From Sindora glabra (lineage: Eukaryota > Streptophyta > Magnoliopsida > Fabales > Fabaceae): a stretch of 64,000 nucleotides of DNA. The translations under genes and the position numbers were made by a program. Shown piece after piece: positions 49,301 to 63,002 of the stretch. The notes under the pieces were generated by a model. That model saw only the letters and a program-made list of their open reading frames with translations. It ran no database searches and had not been told where the DNA came from. Where the stretch lies: assembly GCA_020226215.1 (NCBI GenBank), contig CM035233.1, positions 13,659,701 through 13,723,700 on the forward strand, in the 5' to 3' direction. Within the stretch, counting starts at the first letter, position 1. Each line of letters starts with the position of its first letter.

Positions 49301-50818
49301 AGTTATTTAGTTTTGGCAATAGCATTTGTCTTATTATGTTTATGAAGTATCCAGACTCTTATCAATAAAAAAGCTTCCACTTACAAAACTTGAAGGTAGA
49401 AAAGACATGAGTCATGCAGAATAAAATAATGAATTTAAATTTATGAACTTACTAAGTTTAGAAATGAATATACACAGGGGTAAAGGTATATCTAACTTGG
49501 CATTTTTTTCAAACCTATCTAAAAAGTTTTGAAGAAAGGTTGGATATTGTGATTTGATATTTAAACTTTTAACTTTAGAAGTTGCAAAATAATTTGGAGT
49601 TTCAATGTGACCATCAAGGCATAGTTTTTTCATTACCATGTTTGCTTTGTTTAGTTCTTAGTGTTTTATGGTAATACACCTTAGGACATAAAGATCCATT
49701 TTTCTTTTTTGCAAAGTTTGGATCTAATTTACTTGAGTATGTGTACAAAATATTTAGTGAGTATAGACAGAAAAAAATACCCACTAGTTATTCATTATTG
49801 CTAGCAACATGTTTTTGCAGGTTGGATATATTATGTAGAAAAATAACTTGACTCCTTTGTTTTATCTTACATTTCTCTAATGAAGAGCCTTTAAAAAACA
49901 ATTGATGCTATTATAAATCACCATTTTATGCCAAGATATAGAACTCAAGTAATGTATTAACTAAAATTATGGTTTTTATTGAACATTAGTTATAAAATTA
50001 TAATTTGATAAATTCAATTTTACAATTTTAGAAGGTCACTTATTCTCTGATAATTTTTTATAATGCTTCAATTATGTGTTATTCTTATCATACAGATAGT
50101 AGCAGAAAGCTAAAACTTCCTTAGCTATATGTATATAATGAAATGTTCTAAATATTTAACAAGCCGAGGAAGTTTACCATTTGACTGCAATGCCCTGCTA
50201 TATTAGAAACATCTATTCATTTTATGGATACAAATATTTTTATATAGTATAAATCTATGGAAGGTCTTTTATGTCAAAACGTATTTGCGATGGTAAAAAA
50301 AAATATTTCTTAAATAGAAAAGTAATGATGTCTTTTATCATAATAAGTGGTCAAATTGAAACCTTTTTCTAAGTTTCTTTTAAATTTGGATGAATGGGAT
50401 AAGCAAGTCCTTATTAAAGAAGTAAAATGGAAAAATATTGAAAATCCTTTTAAAAACTATACTTTTTAAAATGAGAGAAGCTTTAGGCATTATACTTACA
50501 ACTATCAAAAAGTAAATTTTTGAATTATAACACACTTCTTGCATAATCCAACAACCCAAAAACATTATTCAACAAATAAAGCAAAGCATATATTGAAAAA
50601 CACTTAAAATAAACTAAAAGGAAGATAAGAACCATTACCACATAACCATCTTTAACAAAAAAAAATGGTTTAAAAGATCTAAAGCAACATAAATCAAGTG
50701 AAATAGAAGCCACAAAGAAAGATCCATGTTCAAGAACAAGCGATAACAAAAACAAAGAGCACAAAAAATAAATAAATACTACAAAGCATAATAGCTTCAA
50801 ACTAAATCCACAAGTAAA
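46370..50818. other. Gene-free AT-rich DNA
   Basis: Open stretches of 60-75 codons occur on both strands but lack family motifs and have A/T-driven composition. Sequence near 47,520-48,080 has the style of a plant Ty3/Gypsy LTR, without ends I can define. Nothing else is supported. Confidence 0.5.
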
Positions 50819-51128
50819 GTGAATAAACTTCTTTAAAAGTAGAAATAGGTAACTCAACACAATTTAGCCTAATCCCCAATTTTAAAAAAATTAGTGAGGT
50901 ATGACTTTACTATACACAAAGTCATTTAACGTACAAATTTACTATACATAAGTAAAGTAAATGAACAACTGAAGTGAATGAACATCTTTCTAAAGTAGAA
51001 ATAAGCAGTTCAGTATAATTTAGCCCAGTCCCAAAAGTGGAATAAAAATAATAACAAATAACCTCATTATATATAAAGACATTTAAATGCAATAATTTAC
51101 TATACTCGAAGGCATTTTAATGTACAAA
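50819..51128. repeat. Tandem duplication, 2 x ~155 bp
   Basis: Units start at 50,819 (gtgaataaacttcttt) and 50,974 (gtgaatgaacatcttt) and share aaagtagaaata, caatttagcc and the 'tttactatac' block in the same order. They are diverged and non-coding. Confidence 0.8.
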
Positions 51129-54100
51129 GTTAAAAAGAAAAATAATAAATGAAAAAAATAAAAATTTTACTAAACAAAGACTTCATGGAAGAAAAACTAA
51201 AATATTATATAACCACATCCAAATTTTATATTAACTTTCTATAGACAATTCAAGGGATCTTCAAACATTGCTAATCTTTCAAAAATTTGAAGGAATCTTA
51301 AAATTTTGTTAAGCAAAATGGGAAAATAAGATCTTTAGACTTGAAATGAATTGAAAATGAGAAGTTTAACTTCTTAGATTAAATTCCTTTGCCTTCAAGG
51401 AATTTCAATACTAGCAATCATTGTAAACACTTGCTAGAGAAAAGGATATTCAACATTCTCACCAAAGCTTTAGCATATGACCTTAATTTTAGGAAGGAAG
51501 CTTCTTTTAAGCTCATGTTGACAACTCACAACATGCAAATGAAACAAAATCTATAAAGTCCAATAAAGTTAAATCAATTTCCGAAACCCATGTTCAATGA
51601 GTTTCTAAAGTAAAAAAATCCACACTAATTTATTTTTTGAAAAGGAACAAAGATGAAAGTAGTAAAGTTAATTTTATGGGAAATATGGCACAAATTAAGA
51701 ATTTATGCCAAAAGTGTTATTGTGTACAAATGGTGTGTAGTTATGTAAGAACAATTCATAACTATATGTGTGATGTATAAGTAAGCATGGTTAAAATTAA
51801 AAGAAATCAAAGAAATTTATATAAGAAAGTAAGCACAAGCAATTGATCTAGTTATTTATACTTTTAAAATTAATCAACTGAAAATTGTAAGTATAATATT
51901 TTAAGTACAATATTTCTTTATTTTAATTTTGAAATATTATTATCAAAATGGTTTTAAATTTAATCTACTATTCACTATAAAAAATTAATTTTCTATTTGT
52001 GTAAATTATCTTTATACTATTACTCACATATGTATTATTATATTACAAAAATTATTAAAATTCATTTACTCTAGTTTAAAATTTTTTATGTATTATTACT
52101 TTTTCAATGACATGTTTTCTTTTTCTCTATTGATAGTATAAAATATTTTACACTAATATTAAATCAAATTTAAATCCTATCAAATATATGTAATTATAGT
52201 TAACCAATTTAAATATTTTAAATCTTTTAAATTATTTTATAACAAAAGTAAAATATAATAAGTTGTATATATACTACTTAATGACTTTAGCATTTAGGTT
52301 GTATATAACAAAGATTAAATTAAAAAAGATGAAAAACATATAACGAGGCAAATAAAAAAGAAGAAAAATAATAGTGAATCATAAAGTAATAAAAGTTATA
52401 AAAAAAAATATAGTTAAGTAATTAAATTTATACTTATTGTATTTAAAATATTTTATGATAAAAAATCAAATTAATTAATAATACTAAATAATATAAATAT
52501 AATACAATATATTTAAAATTTATTTATAGCTTAATATTAATTTCAAGTGTTATATTTCAAATTAAATATTTATCAATTAAGATTTTATCATGGTCTTACA
52601 TTTCATGCAGTTTTTGCTTTTTATCTACTACATTATATGTTTTTATTTATTTTTTAGCTAATTTTGTCATTTATAGTTTAAATATTATATCATTAAATAA
52701 TATAAATATAATATAATATTTTTATTATAAAAATATTTTAAGTAAGTTAAAGATTTAATTTAACAATGTATGACTTATAAATAATAAAAGTTAATAACCA
52801 AAAATATAGTTAAGTAATCAAATTAAATCTTATAGTATTCAAAATTTTTACAATAAGAAATTATGAAATAAAATAAAAAAAGTAACTAATGAAAGCAATA
52901 AAATAATGCAAAGCATTATATATGTGTGAGGTGCAAGTGTAGTGCAAAAGCACACAACAAGGCGAGAGAAAAAATTTATACAAAGTATTAAAGTGTATTT
53001 AAGCATCAAAACAAAGCAAAAGCATTAAAGCATATAACAATATTATTTAAAAATTAAATTAAAAAAGAAAAGGAAAGATGAGCTTATTTAGGTGAAAAAA
53101 ATGCAAAAGAAGGAAATGACATAGGGAAAAGTAATTGCAATGAATAAGTAAGTAATAGATAGATTGTGTTGGGTGATTATAATTGTTTATTTCTTATTTT
53201 TATGAATACACATGAGAGTTGATATAAATTTTATATTTTTATATAATATATATAATATTATTTTATAAAAAGTTTAACCTTAATCTAATACATCATCAAA
53301 TCAACGATCAAGCTAAATTTTAAAATATTATAAAAAAGGATACATAAAAACATCACATGTGATTTTTACACCCCAATTTCAAACAATGATTAGCTCAACT
53401 TATTAGTATAGTAACGTAGGAATCTATTGATATCATATTTTTCTAAAACATGTTTAAGTAATTTTGAAAACCAAAAACTTAATTTTCAAATCACATAAAA
53501 TACTTGTTTGTGCTTTTAAAGAAAACTTGAAATTTAAATTAAAATATATAAGTAGATTTTATATAATACAAAGTAAACAAGACATTTTCCTCAAATTCAT
53601 TCTAGGATCGTTCTAGCTCACTAAAATAAATATACTCAAATCAACATACCTAGCATCTATACAAATATAAATAGAATATGGCTCTAAAGGTGATTTCCTA
53701 TCAACTATTCTTAAATAGTTGAAAATGTTAAAGAGGGAAAGTGAGCAAACCACAGCTTAATGAGCAAAATCCCATCCCAATCTTAGGTGAAAATCCTTTA
53801 GTGGCACCCTTCATATAGCATGCATACTTAGCATATCACATATATAAACTTCAATATACACTTAGGAAAATACATAATATTCAAAATAAACTTGTATATG
53901 TAGTTCATGTAATGTTTGAAATAGATATGCAAAATGTAAATTTCAAACATCGCGTCATAGTATATTCCATTTATATGAATTTATACAACACAAGGATGTC
54001 ATCATAGGTTCATGAATTCTCATAATGAGCTATGTTTAGTACATTCTAATTTTTAACCTATTTCCTATCTTAATCATTTAATGTATCATAAATCCTTAAC

Positions 54101-56236
54101 TAGTTAATTATCCCTATTAGATTTTAACTTATTTGGAATTTTAGTCACAAGTCCATTCAACTTGTGCCTGATCTAACATTTCACCTTAGTTATTTCTTAA
54201 TTAAGCAATAGTTAGGATAATAGAAAATAAAGTAAAAGATTCTTATTTTTCTCTTTAAGAGATTATGCCTAACCAAGTCATAAGCATGGTAGAAGGTCTA
54301 ATAAGGCAAGGTACAATGTCTTACTATCTTAAGAAAGGAATGTATCACACATAGTACTAACTAGATAGATATGATACCTTAGTTCAATATATGTATAAAT
54401 ACACTAATACATTTAACTTAGGGGTCTTGATGTATTTTAAGTATCTTTTCCATTTTTAGTTACCTTTTAATTTTCCATAAGGATACATATTGGTGAGTAT
54501 AGAGGATTTCATCATCCTATACCTAGATCTATTAGTTAGCCAAATCATTTGTCATTATAGTACCTTGTTTGCCTTGAGGACTCAAGGCATCCCCATATTC
54601 ATTATGCTAAGTAATAAGTATATGTAACTCTTGAGAATCATTATTTTCATTTTACCCTGATGTTATCTCATTTATTATGATCCTTTTCCCTTTCTACCAT
54701 TAATTCATGCTTTCCTTTAAGTAATATTAGTGTCTAGTATGAATGACTATTAGTGTTTAGTCTTAACACCCTACTAAGGTCTAAGCATTTATTGTTATCA
54801 TCATTATTTAACACCTCAATCCTTAATCCATTATTTCTCCTAGTATGGTTTTCTTAATTGTCCTAGTTCTTGTTTGACTACAATAATTTTCATGTATATA
54901 CTTATTCTGCTCATCTATGGCTAAAAGGTGAAACATATTTTAAGAAAGGCTAAAAATTGTTTAAAAACTTGGTAAGCTAGAGAATTAGATTCACAAAAAA
55001 GTCAAGTCAAAGTAAATATCTACTTATTCGAGTTTGAACTTGACAAAAATAAATGAGTTCAAATTCAAACTAAAATTTATCAAACTTACAAAATTCAAGT
55101 TTAAGCTTGATTATTGCATAAGAATAATCAAACTTAAACAAGTTCTAATATATTTGAAGGTTATTTTTAAAATTTGATCCACTATTAGTATGAAATTTTG
55201 TACACAATCATTAAAAAGAACACTATTAATGAAAAAAAAGAACAAAAAGAGTAAATGTAACATTTATTTCCTCATTTATAAAAGAACAAATAATTTGCTT
55301 TATAAATTTCATAAGTAGCATTAGTAGTTCTTGATTTTAACATTCATTACAATTGTTTGTCCTTGTCTTCACTTGAATATTAAAATAAATAATAATTGCT
55401 AAAATGGATTGCTAAACTATGCATTAGCAACATTGATACACACTAATTTTTTACTATTTCTTTCCTTTCATCATTTATTTTAACATTGCTAGAGAATGGA
55501 TAGACAAATAATAATAACAAAAGAAAAAGTTAAGGACTAATAATACTAGATATGAAATTTGAGAATATAATAGTCGAAACATTTATAAATTGGGGAGTAA
55601 TTCTTGTATTTTCACAAAAAGCAATAATAAATATGAACTTTTACTAATAGTGAGAAAATTTTTAATTTATTGATAACATACTAATAAATGGATAGATGAT
55701 AGTATAAAATTAATTAATAATAATAGTGAATCAAATTTAAATTTCACTTTTAATAACAATAAAAAATATGACAATAAATCCTATTTTTACACTATCTATA
55801 TCTTCTTTGTTCATCTAGTTTATCAATCTTTTTTCTTTATTTTATCCAAAAAAGAAGATGCAATTATATTTATTCATTATATTTTCATTTATTTTTATTA
55901 TTTTTTTTAGAAAGGGCCAAACAAACAAATCCTTCTTATAAGAAAAAGGTTATATAATAATAATTTTTTAAAAAATATAGAAGCCCATGGCCTTTACTAA
56001 GGTCACTAAGACTTAACCTTTAGGCACATCTCTTGCTATCATTGCTTACAAGCAATTAAATCATAAGCAACTATCACACATCACTAATGTCATTTACTTT
56101 TCTTTACTTATTTTAAGCTTATTTCTAGTCATTTTGTGATTATTCGAAAGTATATTTCATCATGCAAAAATCATTTACACGATTATGAAAGTACATAATT
56201 AGTTCGTATTTATAGATAATTTAAAAAGGAAGTCAA
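51129..56236. other. Gene-free AT-rich DNA with weak duplications
   Basis: A ~95-bp stretch at 52,380-52,475 is repeated in diverged form at 52,778-52,870. The part from 53,341 to about 54,900 resembles an old LTR (starting near a tgatttttacaccccaattt-like run) but no partner LTR or coding part was found. No gene is supported. Confidence 0.5.
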
Positions 56237-56239
56237 TTA

Positions 56240-57123
56240 TGGTATGTTTGATTAGATGGAATGGAATGGAATGAGAATGTGAATGAGAATGGAATAGAAT
56301 TACCATTCTATAATTATTTTGATACAATAAAGAATAGATGAACATTCCATTCCACTTTTATGTTTAATATAACAAAATTTTAATAGAATGGAATGAAAAA
56401 AAAAACTATTGATAATAATAATACCTTTAAATTAAAAATAAAATAAAATATAAAATTAATAAATTTTTATATGAAAAATAATATTATTAATTTTTATTTT
56501 TTTATAAATTTTTATATTTAAATATATAGATAATTTACATTAAATTTATTAATTTATATATATATATATATATTAAATTATTAAAATGAATTTAATTTAA
56601 GATTGTATTATATTCAATTATAAAATATTAATGGGTTTGTTATGTTCATTTATACTTCAATTATAACATTGCTAAAAAAATTATACATTATTAAAAGAAA
56701 AGGTGAATAACTTGATATTTATTTTATATTGATTAATATTATATGTTATTAAAAAAATTAAATAATATATTTGATAATAATTTTTCAGTTTAAAATATTT
56801 TCACACTTATAATAAAATCAATACAAAATTTTAAAAAATGTGCAAGGCTTCAATTAATTATCATATAAAAAAAGGATAATTTTGAAATTTTGAATATTTG
56901 ATAAAGACAATACTATTAAAAGTCCAATTCAAGAATAAGGGAATAAATCATTTCATTACTTTTGTTATGGAATGAATATTCCATCATTTAATGGAATAAC
57001 CTTATAACCAACCCCTAGGAAATGAGAATTCTCATTCCATAATGTCTACTAAACATACTTTTGAACCATTCCCTTTCTCATTTTCATTCTCTCTCATCCC
57101 ATTCTATCCAACTAAACATGCTT
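56240..57123. mobile_element. Tourist-like TIR element (884 bp)
   Basis: The left end TGGTATGTTTGATTAGATGG and the inverted right end AAGCATGTTTAGTTGGATAG extend into a ~40-bp imperfect terminal inverted repeat with GAATGG-type repeats. TTA flanks both ends (56,237-56,239 and 57,124-57,126), as expected for PIF/Harbinger. The interior is AT-rich with a TA microsatellite near 56,550-56,573 and no transposase. Confidence 0.72.
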
Positions 57124-57126
57124 TTA

Positions 57127-57759
57127 AGGAAAAACTCCCACTTATATAGATGAATAAGTTGTAATAAACATTTATATACACTTAGTTTCATTAACTATCA
57201 GGCTAAACATTTTATAATTATGTACTTTGCAATTTAGGCATATATGAGATTAAATTATTGTAAGAAAATTAATACTAAAACATTTTGAAAATGATTTAAT
57301 CATTATAATTTACTTTGTATTTTAGGCCTATACAATCATGACCTTTTTTAGAAAAATTTTAGTTTCCAAAACTTCTCTCACCTAACTAGATTGTAAATTC
57401 ATTAAATAAGGATAAGAAGATATTTTTTAGTTAAAAGTAAGGCCAATTGACTAGTTAAACTATGGTTCTTCTCATATCTAATTGACATATTAACCCACTT
57501 TCAAAACTTAACTATCATATTCCATGAATTTTGTTAAATCTAATCCAATGCTGAGTTAGCCTAACCTATAAAAACATTTCAGTTAAGCACAAGTGCAATA
57601 ATTATGTAAAACTATCATTATACCTAAATTAAGCAAATGAAATGATTTGAAATACAACAAAAATGAAGAAAGATCGAAAAGAGTACAATTTTATTCTATA
57701 TTTATATTTGGTATAACAAAATTATACCCAAAAGGATAATAATGCCATTAGGAGAAAAA
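57127..57759. other. Gene-free AT-rich DNA
   Basis: No supported feature between the TIR element and the first SINE. Confidence 0.5.
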
Positions 57760-57772
57760 TAATAAGATACCT
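57760..57772. repeat. SINE 1 target duplication (left)
   Basis: TAATAAGATACCT, repeated exactly at 57,862-57,874. Confidence 0.85.
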
Positions 57773-57861
57773 TAAGCCACTAAGATGTAGGTTTGTGGTG
57801 GCTAAAGGTTTTAGGTTCAAATCTTCTTGTCGTTATTGTATAATAACAAAAATAATAAAAG
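57773..57861 (+). mobile_element. Ultrashort tRNA-derived SINE, copy 1 (89 bp)
   Basis: The body contains GGTTCAAATC, a good RNA polymerase III B box, preceded by a tRNA-A-box-like GTGGTGGCTAAAGG, and ends in attgtataataac and an A-rich tail. A perfect 13-bp target duplication flanks it, which is strong evidence for retroposition. The A and B boxes are closer than in a tRNA, so part of the tRNA-related region may be deleted. It shares its end (ttattgtataa) with copy 2. Confidence 0.75.
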
Positions 57862-57874
57862 TAATAAGATACCT
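57862..57874. repeat. SINE 1 target duplication (right)
   Basis: Exact copy of 57,760-57,772. Confidence 0.85.
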
Positions 57875-58320
57875 CATATAAAAATTAATTTATTAAATAT
57901 GATATTCATTTTGTAATAACTTTGAAGAGAAAATTATCAATTTTATCTGTAAAATTATAAGATGCTAATAAAATAATCCTTAAATTATATAAAATAATAA
58001 TTTTATTCCTAAATAATAGTTTATATATACAATTTCATCCCTCGATTGTATTATTCAGAGATGGAATTTTTATGCAAATCTATATAAAATGGAGAAATTA
58101 TATATACAAACTATTATTCAGAAGTTAAACTTATATCTTTATATAATCTAGAGATTATTTTGCCAGTGTTTTACAATTTTATGATTGAAATTGATAATTT
58201 TGACTAACTTTGAATATATTAAAATATATTTTGTCCATAAATTTAATTGATTTATTATAATTTTATATAAAAATTCAATTATTAATTCTAAAATGATGAC
58301 AAATATAGATTAAATAATAA

Positions 58321-58411
58321 TATATACATAATTTTTTTATACAATGACAATAAAGAGATTTGAACAAATATACTATCCAAGTCTCTTACCATTAGCCCAT
58401 CACTCAATGAC
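58321..58411 (-). mobile_element. Ultrashort tRNA-derived SINE, copy 2 (91 bp, minus)
   Basis: On the minus strand the A-box-like TGGGCTAATGGTAAGAG is followed about 20 bases later by TTGTTCAAATCTC (B box) and tcattgtataa with an A/T-rich tail. TTAAATAATAA flanks both sides (58,310-58,320 and 58,412-58,422). That duplication is low in complexity, but the ends agree with copy 1. Confidence 0.68.
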
Positions 58412-58422
58412 TTAAATAATAA

Positions 58423-59058
58423 AATATTACTCTTATGATACTAATTTATACATAAATTATTATGAGATTATTTTTCTTAAAGAGTTCTTTCTAATTGATA
58501 AAAAAATGAATTTTAGGTGAAATTGCATCCTTTTATAAAAGAATATGCCTCTTTTTTATAAAATCTTATAATTCCTTATAAAATTTTGGCTTAATTTTTT
58601 TTCCTCTAAAATTTAAATTGATCATATTTGATCTCTTAAAATTAAAATTCTATTTTGAGCAATCTAAAATATAATTTAAGTCAAATCATGTCCATATCAC
58701 CCTTAAAATTCAATCTCTCAAACTTACCTAGTAGTTATTATCCACGTTAGCATCATGAGTAAGCAATAAGCCTAGTTTACACTACCACCTCATCTCTGGG
58801 CTTTAATGTAGCTCACAGAATAAAATTTCATCGCAAAAAAGCTAATTTCAACATGCATTAGTAAAACTCATGAATTAGCCTTATTGATGATTTGTAAGCT
58901 ATTAAATTGAATATTATTTTTTCCAACTTAATGTGAGTAATTACATTTTATACATGCATTATATACTTAATGCATAAAAGAACTTACCTACAAAAAATTT
59001 GTTTGCTTTGTTCATCTTTTGGTCCTTATTATGAGAAATAAATTTTAGAGAAAATACA
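58423..59058. other. Gene-free AT-rich DNA
   Basis: No open frame or RNA gene is supported in this stretch. Confidence 0.5.
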
Positions 59059-59195
59059 ATTTACTCTCTTAAACTTTGATTGAGTAGCAAAAATGATAAA
59101 TAAACTTTAAGATCTTACACTTTATCCCCTGGGTTTTAATTGAGTGAAAAAAATGATACATAAACTTTAAAAATTTATACTTTACCCTCAAAACT
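59059..59195. repeat. Tandem duplication, ~70-bp units
   Basis: Two diverged units share attgagt, aaaaatgata, ataaactttaa and actttacc/tcccc words. Such 'cctaaacttt...attgag' units are frequent in plant intergenic elements. Non-coding. Confidence 0.6.
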
Positions 59196-59503
59196 TTTAA
59201 AAAAGGTGAAAAAAAGTAGCTTTAAGTAAAATCTAGACTTTTATTAACGTGATTATTTTGATAGTATATCGGTTAAGTCATTTAGAAATCATAAATGTAT
59301 TATGATAATCATTAGAACTTGAAGAATACATAATGTTTAAGTTTGATCCACTTATATTTAGTGGATGTTTTATTCTAAAAGATCTCCAAAATTTATATTT
59401 GTGAAATCTATAAATTTAAAAATTAAACTTTTTAACTAACATAATTTGGGAATATTATAAAAGTTTCTATTTAAGTTGTTCAAGTATATTATTGTTTGAA
59501 ACG

Positions 59504-59505
<2 letters not shown>

Positions 59506-59536
<31 letters not shown>
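59506..59536. repeat. (AT)n microsatellite
   Basis: About fifteen AT units. Confidence 0.95.
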
Positions 59537-59539
<3 letters not shown>

Positions 59540-59755
59540 ATATAGTGGAGTAGTGGAGAGACATTATATTTAAAGTCCAATTCTTGATTTATTTTTCGCA
59601 TTTATAAAAAGTTGAGCAAACTAATATAAATTTTGTGTCAAAAATTTTATTGTGGAATTAACATTAATTCATAAATAATCATAAATGTTAATATTATTTT
59701 ATAAACCTAAAATAAAGTGACTATAATGGTTTGGATCATGTATAATATTTAGGCT

Positions 59756-60180
59756 TGTTATAGGTTAGTTAGGCATGGATCCTATAATGAGTAGAATTTA
59801 TGACCCAATCTAGTTTATTAAAGGAGTCCCCCCACATTTAGTAATCTAACATTAGTTACATTTGTCCCATTGAAAGTGTAGAGTTAGTATTTCTCATTGA
59901 AGAAAGAAATAGAAGGTTATGATAGAGAGAGTGAAAGCCTTCAAACAATTTTTTTTATGATTTTAGGAACCCAAATTAAGGTATATTATTATTGATCAGA
60001 AAAATAAGAGTGATAATGAATCACTTATAATGTCAAGAAACCAGGTAATGATTCATGATAATTCCTCTCATAATATTATATGTTTATAAAATTTCATAAT
60101 TTTTCTCATGCTACAATCATTAGTCAAGATTTGAGGTTTTTCAAATTTATTAATAAAATTTCAACAATTGATATCAAAGT
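59756..60180 (+). mobile_element. Decayed LTR end with primer-binding site
   Basis: TTTCAACA ending at 60,166 is followed two bases later by TGATATCAAAGT (60,169-60,180), which matches the tRNA-Met primer site at nine of twelve bases with only transition differences, and then caggttaaagg. This arrangement is typical of the 5' LTR boundary of plant Copia elements. A TGTTATAGGTTAG at 59,756 could be the LTR start, giving about 411 bp. No coding part or second LTR was found. Confidence 0.45.
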
Positions 60181-60245
60181 CAGGTTAAAGGTTTGATTGT
60201 GGCTGATTAAGATAAAAATTTATGTGATATAATTCAACACCAATT

Positions 60246-60395
60246 TTAGATATGTTTATTTGATTAATAATTAAGTTAATATGAAAAACATAACATGTTT
60301 ATGAATTCTTGTATATTTTAGATGGATTACTTTACCTAATTTGATTGATAATTAAGTTAATATGAAAAACATAACATGTTTATCATTAGTTTATG
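60246..60395. repeat. Imperfect tandem duplication (~81-bp offset)
   Basis: ttaagttaatatgaaaaaca then taacatgttta occurs at 60,271 and 60,352, each after a tttgatt(a/g)ataa stretch. It lies in the presumed leader after the decayed primer site. Confidence 0.85.
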
Positions 60396-62344
60396 GTGAT
60401 ATTTTATAGAGTGAAATTACTTAGAAATATTTCTAAGTAGGTTTTTGTTTTTATGCCATATATAAAAGGAACCATTTTTTTACATAAGTGATTATATACA
60501 TTTCTTTGCTTTGCATGCATATTGTAGCATAAAATCCTAAACTTCATGTTTTCTGAATCATAATGCATACTTTAGGCATATGGTTCTTATCTTTATATGT
60601 ATATACTATTAGTCACATAAATATACAAACACATTTTGGAATTGTGCACTTTGGACTACAAATATATATATGTTTAGTAAGTGGTATTATAGGCATAAAA
60701 TGCATGTTAAGGGTATATGTTGCAATATACTAATGGTTCTTTTATACTAATATGTGTGTTCTAAAGTCATTTATACAATTATGCATATGTTTTACTATTA
60801 GGTTATGTTTATGCCTTTCGTTAATAGTAATCTGACCAATATGCTTACGAAAAGGATCCAAGCTAGCGTATATACCTATATGATTCAATCATATGAACTG
60901 CATACATAAGTTTTTATTTATTCCATTGAATATATATAAGTTTTGCATGCTCAATTTCGGTCCTGCTTGAAGGTTTCATTTTCATCGAATGAGTGAAGTT
61001 TTACTTATATAGTTTAATGTTTAGTCTTTAGCTAATATAATTTCTAGATGTCACAGTTTAGCTAAATTACATGCATTGAAGGAAGTATATCCCCATTTAT
61101 ATGTGTTTATGGAATACGATTATTATGCAAGTGCATGATATTATCTCTAGTATATATGTTGATTTCATATGGAAGATCAATCACATTTGCATTTGTCTAT
61201 GTTATTTGCATTTGGAAGTATATTGCACACTACCTAGCATGTATGACAAGGTTTGCTAAGTTTTATTTTCTAGCAAAATTCAAAACCTAAAAAATAGTGA
61301 ATAAGGAATCGAGGTTAAGTCTTAGGTATTTAGCATTTCTAGGTGTTCATTAAGTATATTTTTAGAAAATAGGAAGTATAAAACTAATTTTTAGTATGAA
61401 AGTAAGTTAATATGGTACATGATTTCTAAAATATAGACCTCTAGTGAAACCTAAAAACATGAGGATAATGCTTTACAAATCTCAAAACAATTAGTATAAT
61501 TTTTCCCAATGCCATTTTTGTGAAAATTTAGCAACCATTTTTAAAAATGCATTTTATAATTAAGTTTAAGTCTATATCAATTTAAAATCATGTTTTATGG
61601 GAAGTTTGAAGCAGATGAAAGGCTAGAAAATGTAAGAGATTGCACAATAGTAAGGTGCAATTCTTCCAAAATTTTGTAAAATTCAAATATGAATTTTAAT
61701 GCATTTTTTAAGAAAAAAATGGATTAGGTCATTTAGAATTTTAGGTGGCAAATGGATTAAGGCAAGAAAATACGACAAAAACATGCAATATAACATGAAA
61801 TTTGGTTGGGTTAGTCATGGGTTCAAAACTAGGTCAACTAACTTGTGAATAGGACCTACCAAGTAAAGAAGAAAAATAGTGTATATCATATAACTACACA
61901 TACACTAGTGGCATGTGAAATGCATGCATTGCCTTATTGGTGATTATTGAAAGTGATGCTTATATCAATATGCTCCACTCTCTAAGCATGATTTTTTGCA
62001 TAATTTTTCAAGTTTTTTTTGGAATAAATTTTTTATGGTATTTATCTATAAATTTATTTAAATAATTATTTGAAATTATTTTGAGCTCAATTTTTTCTTA
62101 TATGATTTCTATGATATTAACTACCTACTATAATTTTTGTAGCATTTATAAATACTATTTATATTATGTAATAATTTTAGGTTACTATTACATTAAAAAG
62201 GAATTACTATATACTCATATTATATCATAAAAATTTTGTGCAACTACGTACCCTTTTTCTTTGAACCAATCGCATAAAAATTTGTTTAAAATTTTTTAAA
62301 GAAAAAATATTGTTTCTAAAATGTATACGGGAGAAGTTATATCA
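60396..62344. other. Gene-free DNA, possible retrotransposon leader
   Basis: No coding similarity or RNA gene recognised; many atat-cat words. It may belong to the element whose LTR end lies at 60,166. Confidence 0.4.
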
Positions 62345-63002
62345 GTAAGTTATAAGTTATAAGTTAGCTTTTAAAGGTATTTCATGCACTAGTTTATTAA
62401 AAAAAATAAGTTTTGATTTAACAAGTTATTTTGAATAGCTAATAACTTATAAATTACTACCTCTTCAAATTATTTTTAAATTTATCCTTATTTTTTATTA
62501 ATTTACAACTCATACTTTTTATAACATAAATTTAAATATTATTTTTTCATAAAATATAATTAATTTAATTTTTATAAAATTATATCCTTATTTTAAACTA
62601 TAAATATATAAAATATGTATATATAATTATGTAGTGTCATAAAATATAATTATGTAATTATAATTTTGTTATAAATAATAAAATAAAAACTATGTAAATA
62701 AATAAATTTATAAATTCATAAAATATAATTAATTAAATATTAGATATTATATTTTTATTTTTAAACATATTAATTGTATTAATATAATTTGATATTTAGA
62801 TACATATAAATTATTTTAATTGTATATCTATTTATATTAATATGTCCTTTTACGTTATTTTATAATTTTAGTTAGCTTAACAGCTAATTTTACAAGACAC
62901 TTCTTAGATAGTTAATTATCAGTTATCAGTTATAAGCTATCAACAATTAGTTAATTTATCAATTACTAACTAACTTATCAACTACTAGTACGAAATGGAG
63001 CC
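62345..63002. mobile_element. AT-rich non-autonomous element, family 2, copy 2
   Basis: Aligns with 18,885-19,412 in the same orientation, with longer left and right ends: ataagttataagttagc at the left and ttatcaattactaactaact near the right. The ends carry tandem ttagt/ataagtt words, and the right flank cgaaatggagcctt has the style of a MITE end. Non-coding. Confidence 0.6.

Noticed and set aside
50525..50860. 111-codon hydrophobic minus-strand frame
   Set aside because: The hydrophobicity follows from T-rich codons; no motif, no neighbouring exon and no similarity that I recognise.
57773..57861. A functional tRNA gene
   Set aside because: The A and B boxes are too close and no cloverleaf can be drawn; the flanking duplications show a SINE instead.
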